The translations under genes were made by a program, and so were the position numbers. The notes below the pieces were generated by a model. The model searched no databases. It worked only from the letters and a program-made list of their open reading frames with translations, and had not been told where the DNA came from. DNA of 40,146 nt, taken from assembly GCA_027489965.1 (NCBI GenBank), contig JAIXZA010000056.1, forward strand, positions 1 to 40,146, read 5' to 3'. This document shows positions 1 through 8,278 of the stretch, one piece after another (the stretch's first letter is position 1; each line of letters begins with the position of its first letter). The DNA is from Verrucomicrobiaceae bacterium. GTDB taxonomy: Bacteria; Verrucomicrobiota; Verrucomicrobiia; Verrucomicrobiales; Verrucomicrobiaceae.

Positions 1-350
1 TGCCCTGGATGAGCTACGCGCTGCGGGGTGGCTTTAAAGAAAATCTCTGGACGTTCAGCCGCATAGACACGGTCATAAAAGCTCCCCCCACCAGCATCCT
101 TACTTTCTTCCATCCGAGCCGTGCGGCTGCGGAAATAAGTCACACCTGCTGCCCAAACCTCCTGAGTGCCAATGGGTGCCAAAATACTGCTTTGATCCGG
201 CGCAGCCACCGCAGTCCCAGAGGCCGCAACCATTGCTAAATAAGCCTGAAGATTCTCATGAGCGATCAGTGCATCCCAATCCTGATCTGGGAGTAAAAAC
301 CAATCCTGCTGATGAAGATAAATGCCGTGGCGTGTGCGGTAAAGATGCAT
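1..350 (-). CDS. Fumarylacetoacetate hydrolase family protein (5' part only)
   Basis: The minus strand is open from 350 to the window edge and beyond, so only the first 116 or so residues are present. The readable protein starts [17 protein letters not shown] and contains [20 protein letters not shown] followed by [19 protein letters not shown]. Those segments are typical of the entry to the catalytic domain of fumarylacetoacetate hydrolase (FAH) family enzymes, which are metal-dependent hydrolases, isomerases or decarboxylases of 2-oxo or diketo acids. The family call comes from these motifs; the substrate cannot be told. The frame stays open upstream to an ATG near 475. I prefer the ATG at 350 because family members begin with a similar 'LYRT' strand and because the longer version would cover the predicted promoter at 441-469. 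No Shine-Dalgarno is visible at either start. Confidence 0.8.
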   Translation of the reverse strand, partial: MHLYRTRHGIYLHQQDWFLLPDQDWDALIAHENLQAYLAMVAASGTAVAAPDQSSILAPIGTQEVWAAGVTYFRSRTARMEESKDAGGGSFYDRVYAAERPEIFFKATPQRVAHPG

Positions 351-440
351 GAGGTGGCGAGAATAGGCTGACTTTGAAAACTGGCAAGAGGCGCGTGAAA
401 ACTCCGCTTCTTTCTGAGATGTACGACCACGACAATACGC

Positions 441-469
441 TTGCTTGATTCGATGAATCCTTGTAATGA
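441..469 (+). promoter_or_regulatory. Candidate sigma70-type promoter for the riboswitch transcript
   Basis: TTGCTT (441-446) and TAATGA (464-469) are separated by exactly 17 bases and would start transcription near 476, just before the predicted cobalamin riboswitch. The assignment is by consensus spacing only; the match to the -10 is imperfect. Confidence 0.35.
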
Positions 470-529
470 GGGCCATGGCGTGACTGTCACAGCAGTTCCG
501 TTTTCTTTATTCAGTCCAGAGTCATGCAT

Positions 530-740
530 GATGACACTGGCAGTCATTCGCAGATGTAGGGAAGGCCGTGAAAATCGGCCACAGTCGCGCTGCGGTAACG
601 GGTCACAATCTTACAACGTGTCGATCAGCGATGATCGGCGGGCAAAGTCAATCTGAAGGGCAACCTCTGGGTGAAGGCGAGTAAGAAAGGCGTGAGGAAG
701 CTCACAGAAACCCGGAGTCCGAATATCTCTCTACGAATCC
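530..740 (+). promoter_or_regulatory. Probable cobalamin (B12) riboswitch
   Basis: This leader of the surface-protein operon carries, in order, the conserved pieces of the cobalamin aptamer. First is TAGGGAA at 557-563. Next is a hairpin with GGCCG (564-568) paired to CGGCC (576-580) around TGAAAAT, matching the GGUGaaAauCC element. Then comes ACAGTCGCGCTGCGGTAACGG at 581-601, matching CaCuGuCcCGCaaCgGUaA. Later are CTCTGGGTGAAGGCG at 665-679, matching cacUGGG..GGGAAGGcG, and CCCGGAGTCCGAATATCTC at 711-729, a B12-box-like segment. What is seen is the order and spacing of these motifs; the family identity comes from known cobalamin riboswitches (Rfam RF00174). The exact 5' end and the outer P1 pairing are uncertain. 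Binding of a cobalamin would normally lower expression of the genes at 880 and 3551. Confidence 0.78.
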
Positions 741-746
741 TCACTC

Positions 747-774
747 CCCGCCCCTTCATGTGGAGACCGGCGGG
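747..774 (+). promoter_or_regulatory. Hairpin downstream of the riboswitch, possible expression platform
   Basis: CCCGCC (747-752) pairs perfectly with GGCGGG (769-774) around a 16-base loop. It lies just after the aptamer and about 105 bases before the start codon at 880. No U-rich run follows, so it is not a classical intrinsic terminator. It may be part of the switching structure, but that is an inference from position. Confidence 0.4.
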
Positions 775-879
775 TTCACACTTCATCGCCCAAATGAAGA
801 GTGAGAGCGCCGATCCTAAGCCCTACACGGGCATGGTGACACGTCTCTCGCACTTATCCGTTAGAGACATCATCATCCT

Positions 880-3546
880 ATGCAATTCAGCCTTACTAGA
901 CGGGCTGCGTTTTTGGGAGCGTCGGCTTTTGCCCTCGCGACCAGCGCAGCATTTTCCCAAGAGTGGACCAGTTTTCAGGTCGGCACCTTATCCAGCTACT
1001 CCTTCACCCACAGCCATCTCGACGATGGACGATTTTTATTCGGAACTGCTGGGCAGATCTCTGTTCAAGACAGCTTCGGCTCGGCAACTCAAACGACCGT
1101 GGCTAAGCCGAATGGCCTGAGTTTTGATCCGGCCTTCATCGCCACACGCTCAGCCTCACAAGCACTCATTGGCGGAGGCGGTGGTTTCGGAGTGTCCAGT
1201 GGACTCTACGTATTTGATCCGTCGAGTCCAACGACACCCATCACCACACCTGCCTTAACCACGCTGCAAAACTACAGCGCTGTGTATTGGAAGCACCCCA
1301 CATCCACTCGCGAAGGCTGGCTGGTGGTGGGCACCAATGCATCGGGCGGCAATAGCAATCTAACCTTTGTCTCAGCAGACGGACTCACCGTGGGTGCTGT
1401 GACAGGCACGCTGAGTGACTACAGTGGCGGACTGGCTGTGACTGCGAATGGTGACATCTATGCCGTGCGCTCTTCTTTTGGCCCGTCAGAGGGTCAGGTG
1501 ATCAAATTCACCGCCGCTCAGATCGATACCGCCGTGGCGAGTCTAGCGACGACCCCTGCCCCACTTGCTCTCAATGCGGCTCAGGTCATCTACCAGGGCA
1601 GTGCTTCTGGCTCGTTAGCTGTTGACAGCTTGTCCCGCATCTGGCTCGGCGGCTATCAGATCGACTACCTCCAAGCCTATGATCCAGCCAGCGGTGTGAC
1701 ACGTCGCTTTTACCCGGATCATGCGCCTTTGGTCGACACTCAGGGAGCACCGACCTACGCGCCAAAGACATTCACGCGGAATGCCGATGCCTATGTCAGC
1801 TTCTTGGCCAATGATGGCTTTTACGCAACCGGCTCAGACCTCGTCATCGGCTACAAGAAAGACAGCGAGCTAAACATCCGCTCCGTACAGATCACTTCAA
1901 CAGCACAGACAGTCTTGGAAAATACTGGTTCCGTGGCAATCACCGTCACCATCACGCCAGCACCGACTGAACCAGTCACCGTTCCTTTCACGGTCGCAGG
2001 ATCTGCGACTACAGGAATAGACTACACGGTCAGCAGCAGTCCGCTCACCTTTGATGCAACCAACACCACGCGAACACTCATTCTTAATCTAATCAATGAC
2101 AGCGTCTTGAAGGAAGTGGATGAAACCATGATTGTTAAAATAGCGACTCCAACCCCCGTTGCGGTAGCTGGTCTTGGTGCGCCCGATTCAGAACTCGTCA
2201 CGATCACCATTCGCGACAACGACGCAGCCCCAATCATTGCCCGAAATCAAACGTTTCCCACGTTGCGCGTTGGCAGGGCGTTCTCTCAGACAATGCAGTT
2301 AGCTGTCCCCAGTCCTGCTGCCACTAAATGGACCAAAGCGAATCTACCTCCAGGCTTGGACATCAATCCAACCACGGGCGTCATCAGTGGCACACCGACT
2401 GCTGCGGGGGAGTATGATCAAGTGCTGATCACAGCCTCGAATACAGTTGGCAGCAGCACTTCGGTGGGTTTTGTGATGCGTGTGGAAAGCGTCCCGTCTT
2501 TGATCGTTGGGAACTTCAGTGGCATCTTCGAAAGAACTAGCAGCAATGGCGGATTCGAAGCCTATCTAACCCTCACAACAACCAGTCGTGCTAGCTACAC
2601 GGGCAAGCTGATCATTGGCACCAAATCCTACAACTTAGCAGGAAACCTAGCCGTCAGTCCTACCGGTAACACTGCTAGTGGTGGCCAAACCATTCGGCAC
2701 AACAATCAAGACGTGCCGCTTACCTTCACCATTAATTCCACCACTGGAATTCTAACAGGAAGCTTGGATCCTTCCGTAAGTCTGACGGGTATCCGAGCCC
2801 AAACCGGCACCACACGCACAGGGATCTATAATTTCCGCGCAGCACGCAGCACAGCGCCACCAGAAATTGAACCCCAAGGAGCCAGCTATGCAAGCATGAC
2901 ACTCTCTCCATTAGCCATTGCAAAGATTGCAGGGCGCCTAGCAGATGGCAGCGTCTTCACTGCCAGCAGTCCACTCGGTACAGATGGTCGAATCTTTATC
3001 TATCAGACCCTCTACACAGCGCCTGGCAGAATTCTTGGAAGCCTGACTCTAGCATCAGACAACAGTCACACGATTACTGGCAATCTAACATGGACAAAAC
3101 CCCCACAGACCTCTGGCGCAGTTTACCGCAGTGGCTGGGCAACACCTATTCCTCTCCTAGCCAGTGGTGGCAAATACCGCCCAGCCGTGGGAGCGACCCT
3201 GCCCCTGGATGCCACACCTTCGACCACGAACAATGCTAGAATTGTGCTTCAAGACGGCGGTATCTCAACCAATCCAATCAATGTTCCATTCAGACTCCTA
3301 AGCCCAACCACACTGAGTATCTCCGCACCTCAAAAGCTAACCATTACCAATTCAAGCGGAGCTTTCACCGGCACTTACACCGATGGCACTGGCGCCACCA
3401 AACGCACTCTCACTTTTCAGGGACTGCTGATTCCAGATCCGGCTACACCAGCAGACTTTGACAGCACAGGCTATGGATATTTTATTCTACCAACTGGCAC
3501 CAAAGACGTCTCACGTTCAGGTGCTGTGATTTTAGAGCGCCCATAA
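880..3546 (+). CDS. Secreted beta-propeller-like / Calx-beta / putative-Ig surface protein
   Basis: The product has 888 residues and begins with a signal peptide (RRAAFLGASAFALATSAAFS). Residues about 30-320 are repetitive and beta-rich, with blade-like phrases such as GGLAVTANGDIYAV and GSLAVDSLSRIWLGG, resembling NHL/YncE-type propellers. A Calx-beta domain follows at about 330-450 (VLENTGSVAITVTITPAP, then TITIRDNDAAP). A putative-Ig (He_PIG) domain lies at about 455-550 (LPPGLDINPTTGVISGTPTA). The last 330 residues form a beta-rich region of a kind common in verrucomicrobial secreted proteins. The gene sits behind a probable cobalamin riboswitch and 4 bp before the next surface-protein gene, so the two are probably co-transcribed. 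By analogy with the surface propeller BtuG of Bacteroides it could bind corrinoids, but this is inference. No enzyme motif is seen. Confidence 0.8.
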   Translation: MQFSLTRRAAFLGASAFALATSAAFSQEWTSFQVGTLSSYSFTHSHLDDGRFLFGTAGQISVQDSFGSATQTTVAKPNGLSFDPAFIATRSASQALIGGGGGFGVSSGLYVFDPSSPTTPITTPALTTLQNYSAVYWKHPTSTREGWLVVGTNASGGNSNLTFVSADGLTVGAVTGTLSDYSGGLAVTANGDIYAVRSSFGPSEGQVIKFTAAQIDTAVASLATTPAPLALNAAQVIYQGSASGSLAVDSLSRIWLGGYQIDYLQAYDPASGVTRRFYPDHAPLVDTQGAPTYAPKTFTRNADAYVSFLANDGFYATGSDLVIGYKKDSELNIRSVQITSTAQTVLENTGSVAITVTITPAPTEPVTVPFTVAGSATTGIDYTVSSSPLTFDATNTTRTLILNLINDSVLKEVDETMIVKIATPTPVAVAGLGAPDSELVTITIRDNDAAPIIARNQTFPTLRVGRAFSQTMQLAVPSPAATKWTKANLPPGLDINPTTGVISGTPTAAGEYDQVLITASNTVGSSTSVGFVMRVESVPSLIVGNFSGIFERTSSNGGFEAYLTLTTTSRASYTGKLIIGTKSYNLAGNLAVSPTGNTASGGQTIRHNNQDVPLTFTINSTTGILTGSLDPSVSLTGIRAQTGTTRTGIYNFRAARSTAPPEIEPQGASYASMTLSPLAIAKIAGRLADGSVFTASSPLGTDGRIFIYQTLYTAPGRILGSLTLASDNSHTITGNLTWTKPPQTSGAVYRSGWATPIPLLASGGKYRPAVGATLPLDATPSTTNNARIVLQDGGISTNPINVPFRLLSPTTLSISAPQKLTITNSSGAFTGTYTDGTGATKRTLTFQGLLIPDPATPADFDSTGYGYFILPTGTKDVSRSGAVILERP

Positions 3547-3550
3547 TTCC

Positions 3551-5686
3551 ATGCCGACCTCCCAGTCACGCAAACTGCTGAACCTCATCCTTGGCGCGGG
3601 CCTTCTCGCTCTGGTGCTTGGTGGCGCGTGGCTGGGGTATTATGGGGGCGGCAGTGCCCCTGTGATTTCTGCTTTGGAACCAACCGTTGATCCTTTCGGC
3701 AAAAAAGTCGGCGACAATGACAATGAAGCGTCCTCAGGCAACGATACACTCGCTGACCTGCTGGAGCGTTTCCGATTGGGCGACAGCAGCGCGCTGGACC
3801 ATGTCCTACCCACAGGTCTCTCGGAGATTAGCGGCAGCGGCGGTAAAGGCCTACAACGTCAAGTGCGGGCACACGGCAGTTGGTATCCTGTCTTTGATCT
3901 ATCCGCCATGAAGACGCTCGATGATGGCAACTTGAGCGCTGTTAGGCTGAATGTGATTCCCCTAGCCATCGCCACACCCCATCCGCCTGCTGGTTTGATT
4001 AAGCAGGCCTTTAATCACCGCTTCACAGCTGTCGGCGGAGTGCCCCCATACTCCTGGCGGATCGAGATTGATTCATCAGCGTCCGGCTTCCAACTCGATT
4101 CCAACACGGGTGATTTTACAGGTCAATCGGACGTCGAACTCACTCTTCCGTTGGTGATTTACGTCACTGATTCCAGCGGCAGTCAGGCCTCAGGCCAAAG
4201 CACGCTCAGCATCGCCACAGAAGAACCACTAACCATCACGACAACCGCTATACCCACCACAGAATCTCTGGGCGGGTATAGCGCGACTCTCAGCGCTAGC
4301 GGTGGAGCCAAACCCTATGCCTGGAGCCTAGCAACCGATTCCCCAGGCTGGCAAATCGAAGCAAAGACAGGCACGCTAACCAACACTCAACTCCAAACCG
4401 GAGATCATCAGCTGCTCATCACTCTACAAGATCAGGCCACCAGCGTGCAGCGCAGCTTTAAGCTTAAGGTCACCCACGGTTTAGACATCACCACGGAATC
4501 TCACCTTCCCCCAGCCGCGCCTGGTGGCATCTACAGTGGCCAATTTGAAGCCAGTGGCGGAACACCTCCTTACACCTGGAGTCTCATGACCACGGAACTG
4601 CCACAGAACTGGACCTTCACTTCCGAAGGCAAACTCAGTGGCAGCACACCGGACATTGAGGCACTTCTCAAACTCCCCATCCGCGTCACGGACAGCGAAG
4701 GCCTAACCTTTGATAAAACATTCGATCTCACCATCAGCCGAGGTCTGCTTGTTGTACCATCGGATCGGAAAGCCGGGATCGCCTGGCGATTCAAAGACAT
4801 GCTTCAGGATCTACAGGCAAACATCACTGGTGTCAGCCTACTGAGGGATGGTGTGGAGATTTATCGCGGACGCGGCAGCAACTTTGTTGATCGTGGATTA
4901 GCGACAGGCAGCACTCCCACCTACCAGCTTAATGCTTTCACCGCTGACGGGCGCAGACTGCCCTATGCAGCGGCCACCACCACGGTTCTGCCTTTCACCA
5001 AACAACGCAGCCAGGATGCCAGTCTGGGCGACCCTTATGTCGACACGGTTTTTAACTTCAACCCTCTGTCTCGTGGTGGTTATGGCTCGGATGGAATACC
5101 GCAAAATGTTCTCGGCCCACCGAATGGCAGCAGCACCTTTGTCCCAGCTTATTTGCCCAGCCATGTCGTTTCCCTTCACGCCAGCAAAGCCGGGGGCGGC
5201 AGCATCGTGTTAGAGTTTACCAATAACATCATCGAATCAGGAAACGGTCTCGACTTCACCCTTTTTGAAAACGTCTTCTTCATTGCAAATGACCCGAAGC
5301 GGCGATTCATGGAGCCAGCCATCGTCGAAGTGGCTCTACATGAGGACGAATGGCACAGATTCCCCTGCCGAGTCCAGATTGCTGCCGATGGCAGTATCGA
5401 TCTAAAACAGCCCACTTACTACACCAGCGGCTTCACTGGCGTCAACGCTACCACGGGCAACGATCCCACCGACCCCACACGCAGTGGCGGCGACAGCTTT
5501 GACCTTGCCAACCTTGGCCGCCCCGATCTCACGTGGATCCGCTTCATTCGAATCATAGCTACAGGCGACCAAGTATTACGCGACAACACAGGCGTGCCCA
5601 TTAGTCACACGTCTGAGAACAGTGCACTCAACGGCCGCGCCAGCTCGGGCTTCGATCTAGACGCCGCCAGCGCTGTGAACTACTGA
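3551..5686 (+). CDS. Membrane-anchored Ig-repeat cell-surface protein, probable partner of the preceding gene
   Basis: The product has 711 residues. An N-terminal hydrophobic segment (residues about 9-30, LILGAGLLALVLGGAWLGYY) is an uncleaved anchor or signal peptide. At least three putative-Ig (He_PIG) repeats follow, each opening with a GG-PPY/KPY-W-L signature: GGVPPYSWRIE, GGAKPYAWSL and GGTPPYTWSL. The C-terminal 230 residues contain VLGPPNGSS, GGGSIVLEFTNNIIESGNG and DFTLFENVFF. These belong to a recurring surface-protein domain (G-SI-L-F--N-I--G-G-DF--FEN) that I recall from corrinoid-uptake neighbourhoods in Bacteroidetes and Planctomycetes. Together with the upstream riboswitch this suggests capture of cobalamin at the cell surface. 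The domain structure is seen; the ligand is inferred. The gene is convergent with the permease gene, with 8 bases between them. Confidence 0.78.
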   Translation: MPTSQSRKLLNLILGAGLLALVLGGAWLGYYGGGSAPVISALEPTVDPFGKKVGDNDNEASSGNDTLADLLERFRLGDSSALDHVLPTGLSEISGSGGKGLQRQVRAHGSWYPVFDLSAMKTLDDGNLSAVRLNVIPLAIATPHPPAGLIKQAFNHRFTAVGGVPPYSWRIEIDSSASGFQLDSNTGDFTGQSDVELTLPLVIYVTDSSGSQASGQSTLSIATEEPLTITTTAIPTTESLGGYSATLSASGGAKPYAWSLATDSPGWQIEAKTGTLTNTQLQTGDHQLLITLQDQATSVQRSFKLKVTHGLDITTESHLPPAAPGGIYSGQFEASGGTPPYTWSLMTTELPQNWTFTSEGKLSGSTPDIEALLKLPIRVTDSEGLTFDKTFDLTISRGLLVVPSDRKAGIAWRFKDMLQDLQANITGVSLLRDGVEIYRGRGSNFVDRGLATGSTPTYQLNAFTADGRRLPYAAATTTVLPFTKQRSQDASLGDPYVDTVFNFNPLSRGGYGSDGIPQNVLGPPNGSSTFVPAYLPSHVVSLHASKAGGGSIVLEFTNNIIESGNGLDFTLFENVFFIANDPKRRFMEPAIVEVALHEDEWHRFPCRVQIAADGSIDLKQPTYYTSGFTGVNATTGNDPTDPTRSGGDSFDLANLGRPDLTWIRFIRIIATGDQVLRDNTGVPISHTSENSALNGRASSGFDLDAASAVNY

Positions 5687-5694
5687 GCCCAAGG

Positions 5695-6855
5695 TCAGCC
5701 TCTAAAGACCATGGCTGGCTCCAAGCGCGCCACGCGCCAAATGCCCAGCAAGGCTGAAAAGGCGCAGATGAACAAGATCACGCCAAGAACCATCAAAGGG
5801 ACCATTTCAGGCATGTAAAAAGGCGGTTCTTCATGAGCCAAAGCGGGAAAGGCGAACTGGGCAGTAAAAAACATACCAATGCCAAAACCGATCAAACCCA
5901 CCGTAAACGCTTGGGCGAGCAACATCAGACAAAGCGTCCAGGTCGAAGCCCCCATCGCCTTGAGTGCACCAAGGTGCTTCATATGATCCAGGACAAAACT
6001 GTAAAAAGTCTGACAGGAAATAGCCATCCCGACGATGAATCCGATAATGACCGTGATTCCAAATGAAAACGGAATGCCAGTATTTTTTATGTACCACCAG
6101 ACCGTCGAATAAATAAAATCCCCCTGACCATGGGCATAACCTCGATTGAGAAAAGCCTTCAGCCCCGTCTCTTTTTCAATATCGGCTACACATTGGGCTT
6201 CAGACACACCTGCGCGTGGTGCAGCAAGAACGGCACTGAGCATTTTTCGTTGAGCCGGCGAGTATTGAAGAGCCCGCTCATAAGTCGTCCAGACATAAGG
6301 ACCTCCTGTAAAACTTTTCATCGAATCTGCGATAGCCACCACTCTGGCCTCTTGATCGTTAATCTCAAACATATCCCCCAATTTCACCGGTTCACCCTTA
6401 ACCTCAGCCAACCGAGTTACCGCAAGATCATCGATCACCACGGCATGAGGCAGACGCAGATCCGCTAAGTCACCTTCTTTAATCTTCACCGGAGCACCTG
6501 CCAATGTGGTGGCATCAATGCCGATCAACTGAATGATCTTAAAACTACCATTGGTTAACCGCACGCGCTGAATGCCTGAATACAAGGGAGCCGCCCAGGC
6601 GACACTATCGACACTGCGCACACGAGCCACATCCGTATCTAACAGTGGGTTGGTCTCATTCACCTGATCCACCTTGGCCTCCACAACCCAGATAGGAGCA
6701 GGCACATTCTTCAACGTTGCAGCCGTCCAGCTCATGAGTCCGCAAAAGACAGCGATCTGCTGCGCCATCAAAAAAGTGGCAAAGATTAGACCGGCTACCA
6801 GCATGAGAAACTTGCCAGTGTCACCAAAAAGCATCTTGAGAGCGAGTCGAAGCAT
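5695..6855 (-). CDS. ABC transporter permease, FtsX/DevC-like
   Basis: The product has 386 residues. The N-terminal transmembrane helix (FLMLVAGLIFATFLMAQQIAVF) is followed by a long extracytoplasmic domain (about residues 40-265) with a MacB-like core (VVIDDLAVTRL, GDMFEINDQEARVVAIAD). Three C-terminal helices (about 270-380) carry the FtsX core with HLGALKAMGASTWTL, the segment that usually contacts the ATPase. Length and layout fit the FtsX/DevC permease family, which works with a separate ATPase to move or release envelope substrates or to transmit force. No ATPase gene lies beside it on this strand; the upstream minus-strand gene is an MFS transporter 53 bp away. Its partner may be encoded elsewhere or be the ATPase at 8279. 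The substrate is unknown. Confidence 0.8.
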   Translation of the reverse strand: MLRLALKMLFGDTGKFLMLVAGLIFATFLMAQQIAVFCGLMSWTAATLKNVPAPIWVVEAKVDQVNETNPLLDTDVARVRSVDSVAWAAPLYSGIQRVRLTNGSFKIIQLIGIDATTLAGAPVKIKEGDLADLRLPHAVVIDDLAVTRLAEVKGEPVKLGDMFEINDQEARVVAIADSMKSFTGGPYVWTTYERALQYSPAQRKMLSAVLAAPRAGVSEAQCVADIEKETGLKAFLNRGYAHGQGDFIYSTVWWYIKNTGIPFSFGITVIIGFIVGMAISCQTFYSFVLDHMKHLGALKAMGASTWTLCLMLLAQAFTVGLIGFGIGMFFTAQFAFPALAHEEPPFYMPEMVPLMVLGVILFICAFSALLGIWRVARLEPAMVFRG

Positions 6856-6908
6856 GAGGAAAGGAATTGAACAGTGACCATACGCCGCTCAGGAGTAATC
6901 GCGAGTCG

Positions 6909-8117
6909 CTAAACACGCCTCCCGCGATACATCAAAGCAAAGAAGAGACAGACCACAGCCGTCAGCGCCGTCTCTCCCCACCAGAATCGGGGCCAATCCG
7001 TCACGCCATTCACTGTGCAAAACTGATGCCACCAGCCTCCGCCCAGATAACCCAATAAATTCCCCACACCACCCATCAGCAGCGCTAAAAGAGCCTGGGC
7101 CCGCACACGCCACTTGGGATCAATCCGCTCCTCTAGATAAATTTGAGTCGTGATAAAATAAAGAGTGAAGGCAAAACCATGCAGGGTCGTTCCCAGCATG
7201 ATCCAGGCTTTAGCATTCAGGGCATTCATGCCATAACGCACCACACAGATAGCGATCCCGGACATGAAAACCCATTTCAAACGAAACCGCGCCAGCACAC
7301 CCGCCAGCACCAGCATGGTCAGGATCTCCGTTGTTTGCGCCAGAGACATCATTGCAGAGATATTCTCCACACCGATCTCCTTCAGCTGAAGGGCCGTGTA
7401 GGGATAAAAGGCGGCTAGGGGAATGCAAAAAAGAGCCGCGGTGATGAAAACAATGCGATGATCTCGATGATTCAGAAGATCCAGCGCATCCAGACCCAGA
7501 ATCTGCTTCCAACTGCGTTGTTTCTGAACGTCAGCGGGCGGGATCTCTGGCAATAGCCAGGCCAGCCCGACGACCACCAACCAGAGCCCAGAGGCCGTAA
7601 ATCCTGCCACGATCGATTTATCCGCCTTCAGGACAAAACTGACCACCCAGCAACCGACCATCCAGCCAAAAGTCGCAAAGGCCCGCAGCGGCCCAAACTG
7701 ACGCTTGGCATTTTGGAGTTGGGAAAAAACAATGCTGCTGGTAATGCTCCAGACTGGCGTCATGACCAGTGCCTGTATTTGAGCACAGGCCAGAGTCCCC
7801 CAATCACTCCAATGCCAATGCAGTGACAGACAGGTCATCGTCATGGCAAAGCCCGTTAGCACAGCCAGCCAGCGCAGCAGCCGGGTCGGCGCCATCCGCT
7901 GATCTGCCAGGGCACCGACGAACAACGGAGAAATAAAGGCAGCTACGGCAGAAGTCGCCAGAACCCAAGGCACCAGATGCCCCTTTCCGTAAGCTGCGAA
8001 AACATTGGCCAAGGGCACATTCCAGATGCCCATCGGCACGGCGGTGAAGAAAAAAAGAAGCGCAAGCTTAGCGCGGCTGGTCAGAGGAGCAGATTCCACG
8101 GGGGTTGGAACCCTCAA
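6909..8117 (-). CDS. MFS transporter, nucleoside:H+ symporter type
   Basis: The product has 402 residues with about twelve hydrophobic segments over its whole length. The motif GALADQRMAPTRLLRW between helices 2 and 3 matches the MFS signature loop. FGPLRAFATFGWMVGC matches the FG-IR--GT-GW motif of the LacY/NupG-like nucleoside:proton symporters, and AQALLALLMGGVGNLLGYLG matches their late-helix motif. It should sit in the cytoplasmic membrane and import a small polar solute, possibly nucleosides, driven by protons. The start at 8117 gives a short charged leader before the first helix. The gene diverges from the ABC ATPase gene. The family is well supported and the substrate is inferred. Confidence 0.82.
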   Translation of the reverse strand: MRVPTPVESAPLTSRAKLALLFFFTAVPMGIWNVPLANVFAAYGKGHLVPWVLATSAVAAFISPLFVGALADQRMAPTRLLRWLAVLTGFAMTMTCLSLHWHWSDWGTLACAQIQALVMTPVWSITSSIVFSQLQNAKRQFGPLRAFATFGWMVGCWVVSFVLKADKSIVAGFTASGLWLVVVGLAWLLPEIPPADVQKQRSWKQILGLDALDLLNHRDHRIVFITAALFCIPLAAFYPYTALQLKEIGVENISAMMSLAQTTEILTMLVLAGVLARFRLKWVFMSGIAICVVRYGMNALNAKAWIMLGTTLHGFAFTLYFITTQIYLEERIDPKWRVRAQALLALLMGGVGNLLGYLGGGWWHQFCTVNGVTDWPRFWWGETALTAVVCLFFALMYRGRRV

Positions 8118-8278
8118 AGAGCGTCTGTACCCCCAGTTGTCAAAAGATGCCGCCTAATATTCGGAGATCAGTCTTTCGGGCCACAATCAACCAAATGATT
8201 TCCAGGGTTGCCTTCTTGAGACTGGGGAGCTTAAATGACGGCCCCTTTGTTTTATTCACTTTAAATACCATCTCCCAC

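Noticed and set aside
671..1120. 149-codon open frame overlapping the riboswitch and the first surface-protein gene
   Set aside because: It covers the structured leader and then runs in another frame of the 880-3546 gene; its translation is basic and has no family resemblance.
8105..8278. 58-codon N-terminal extension of the ABC ATPase
   Set aside because: ABC ATPases of this family begin at MIEVQDLTK; the extension has no resemblance to anything and includes promoter-like intergenic sequence.
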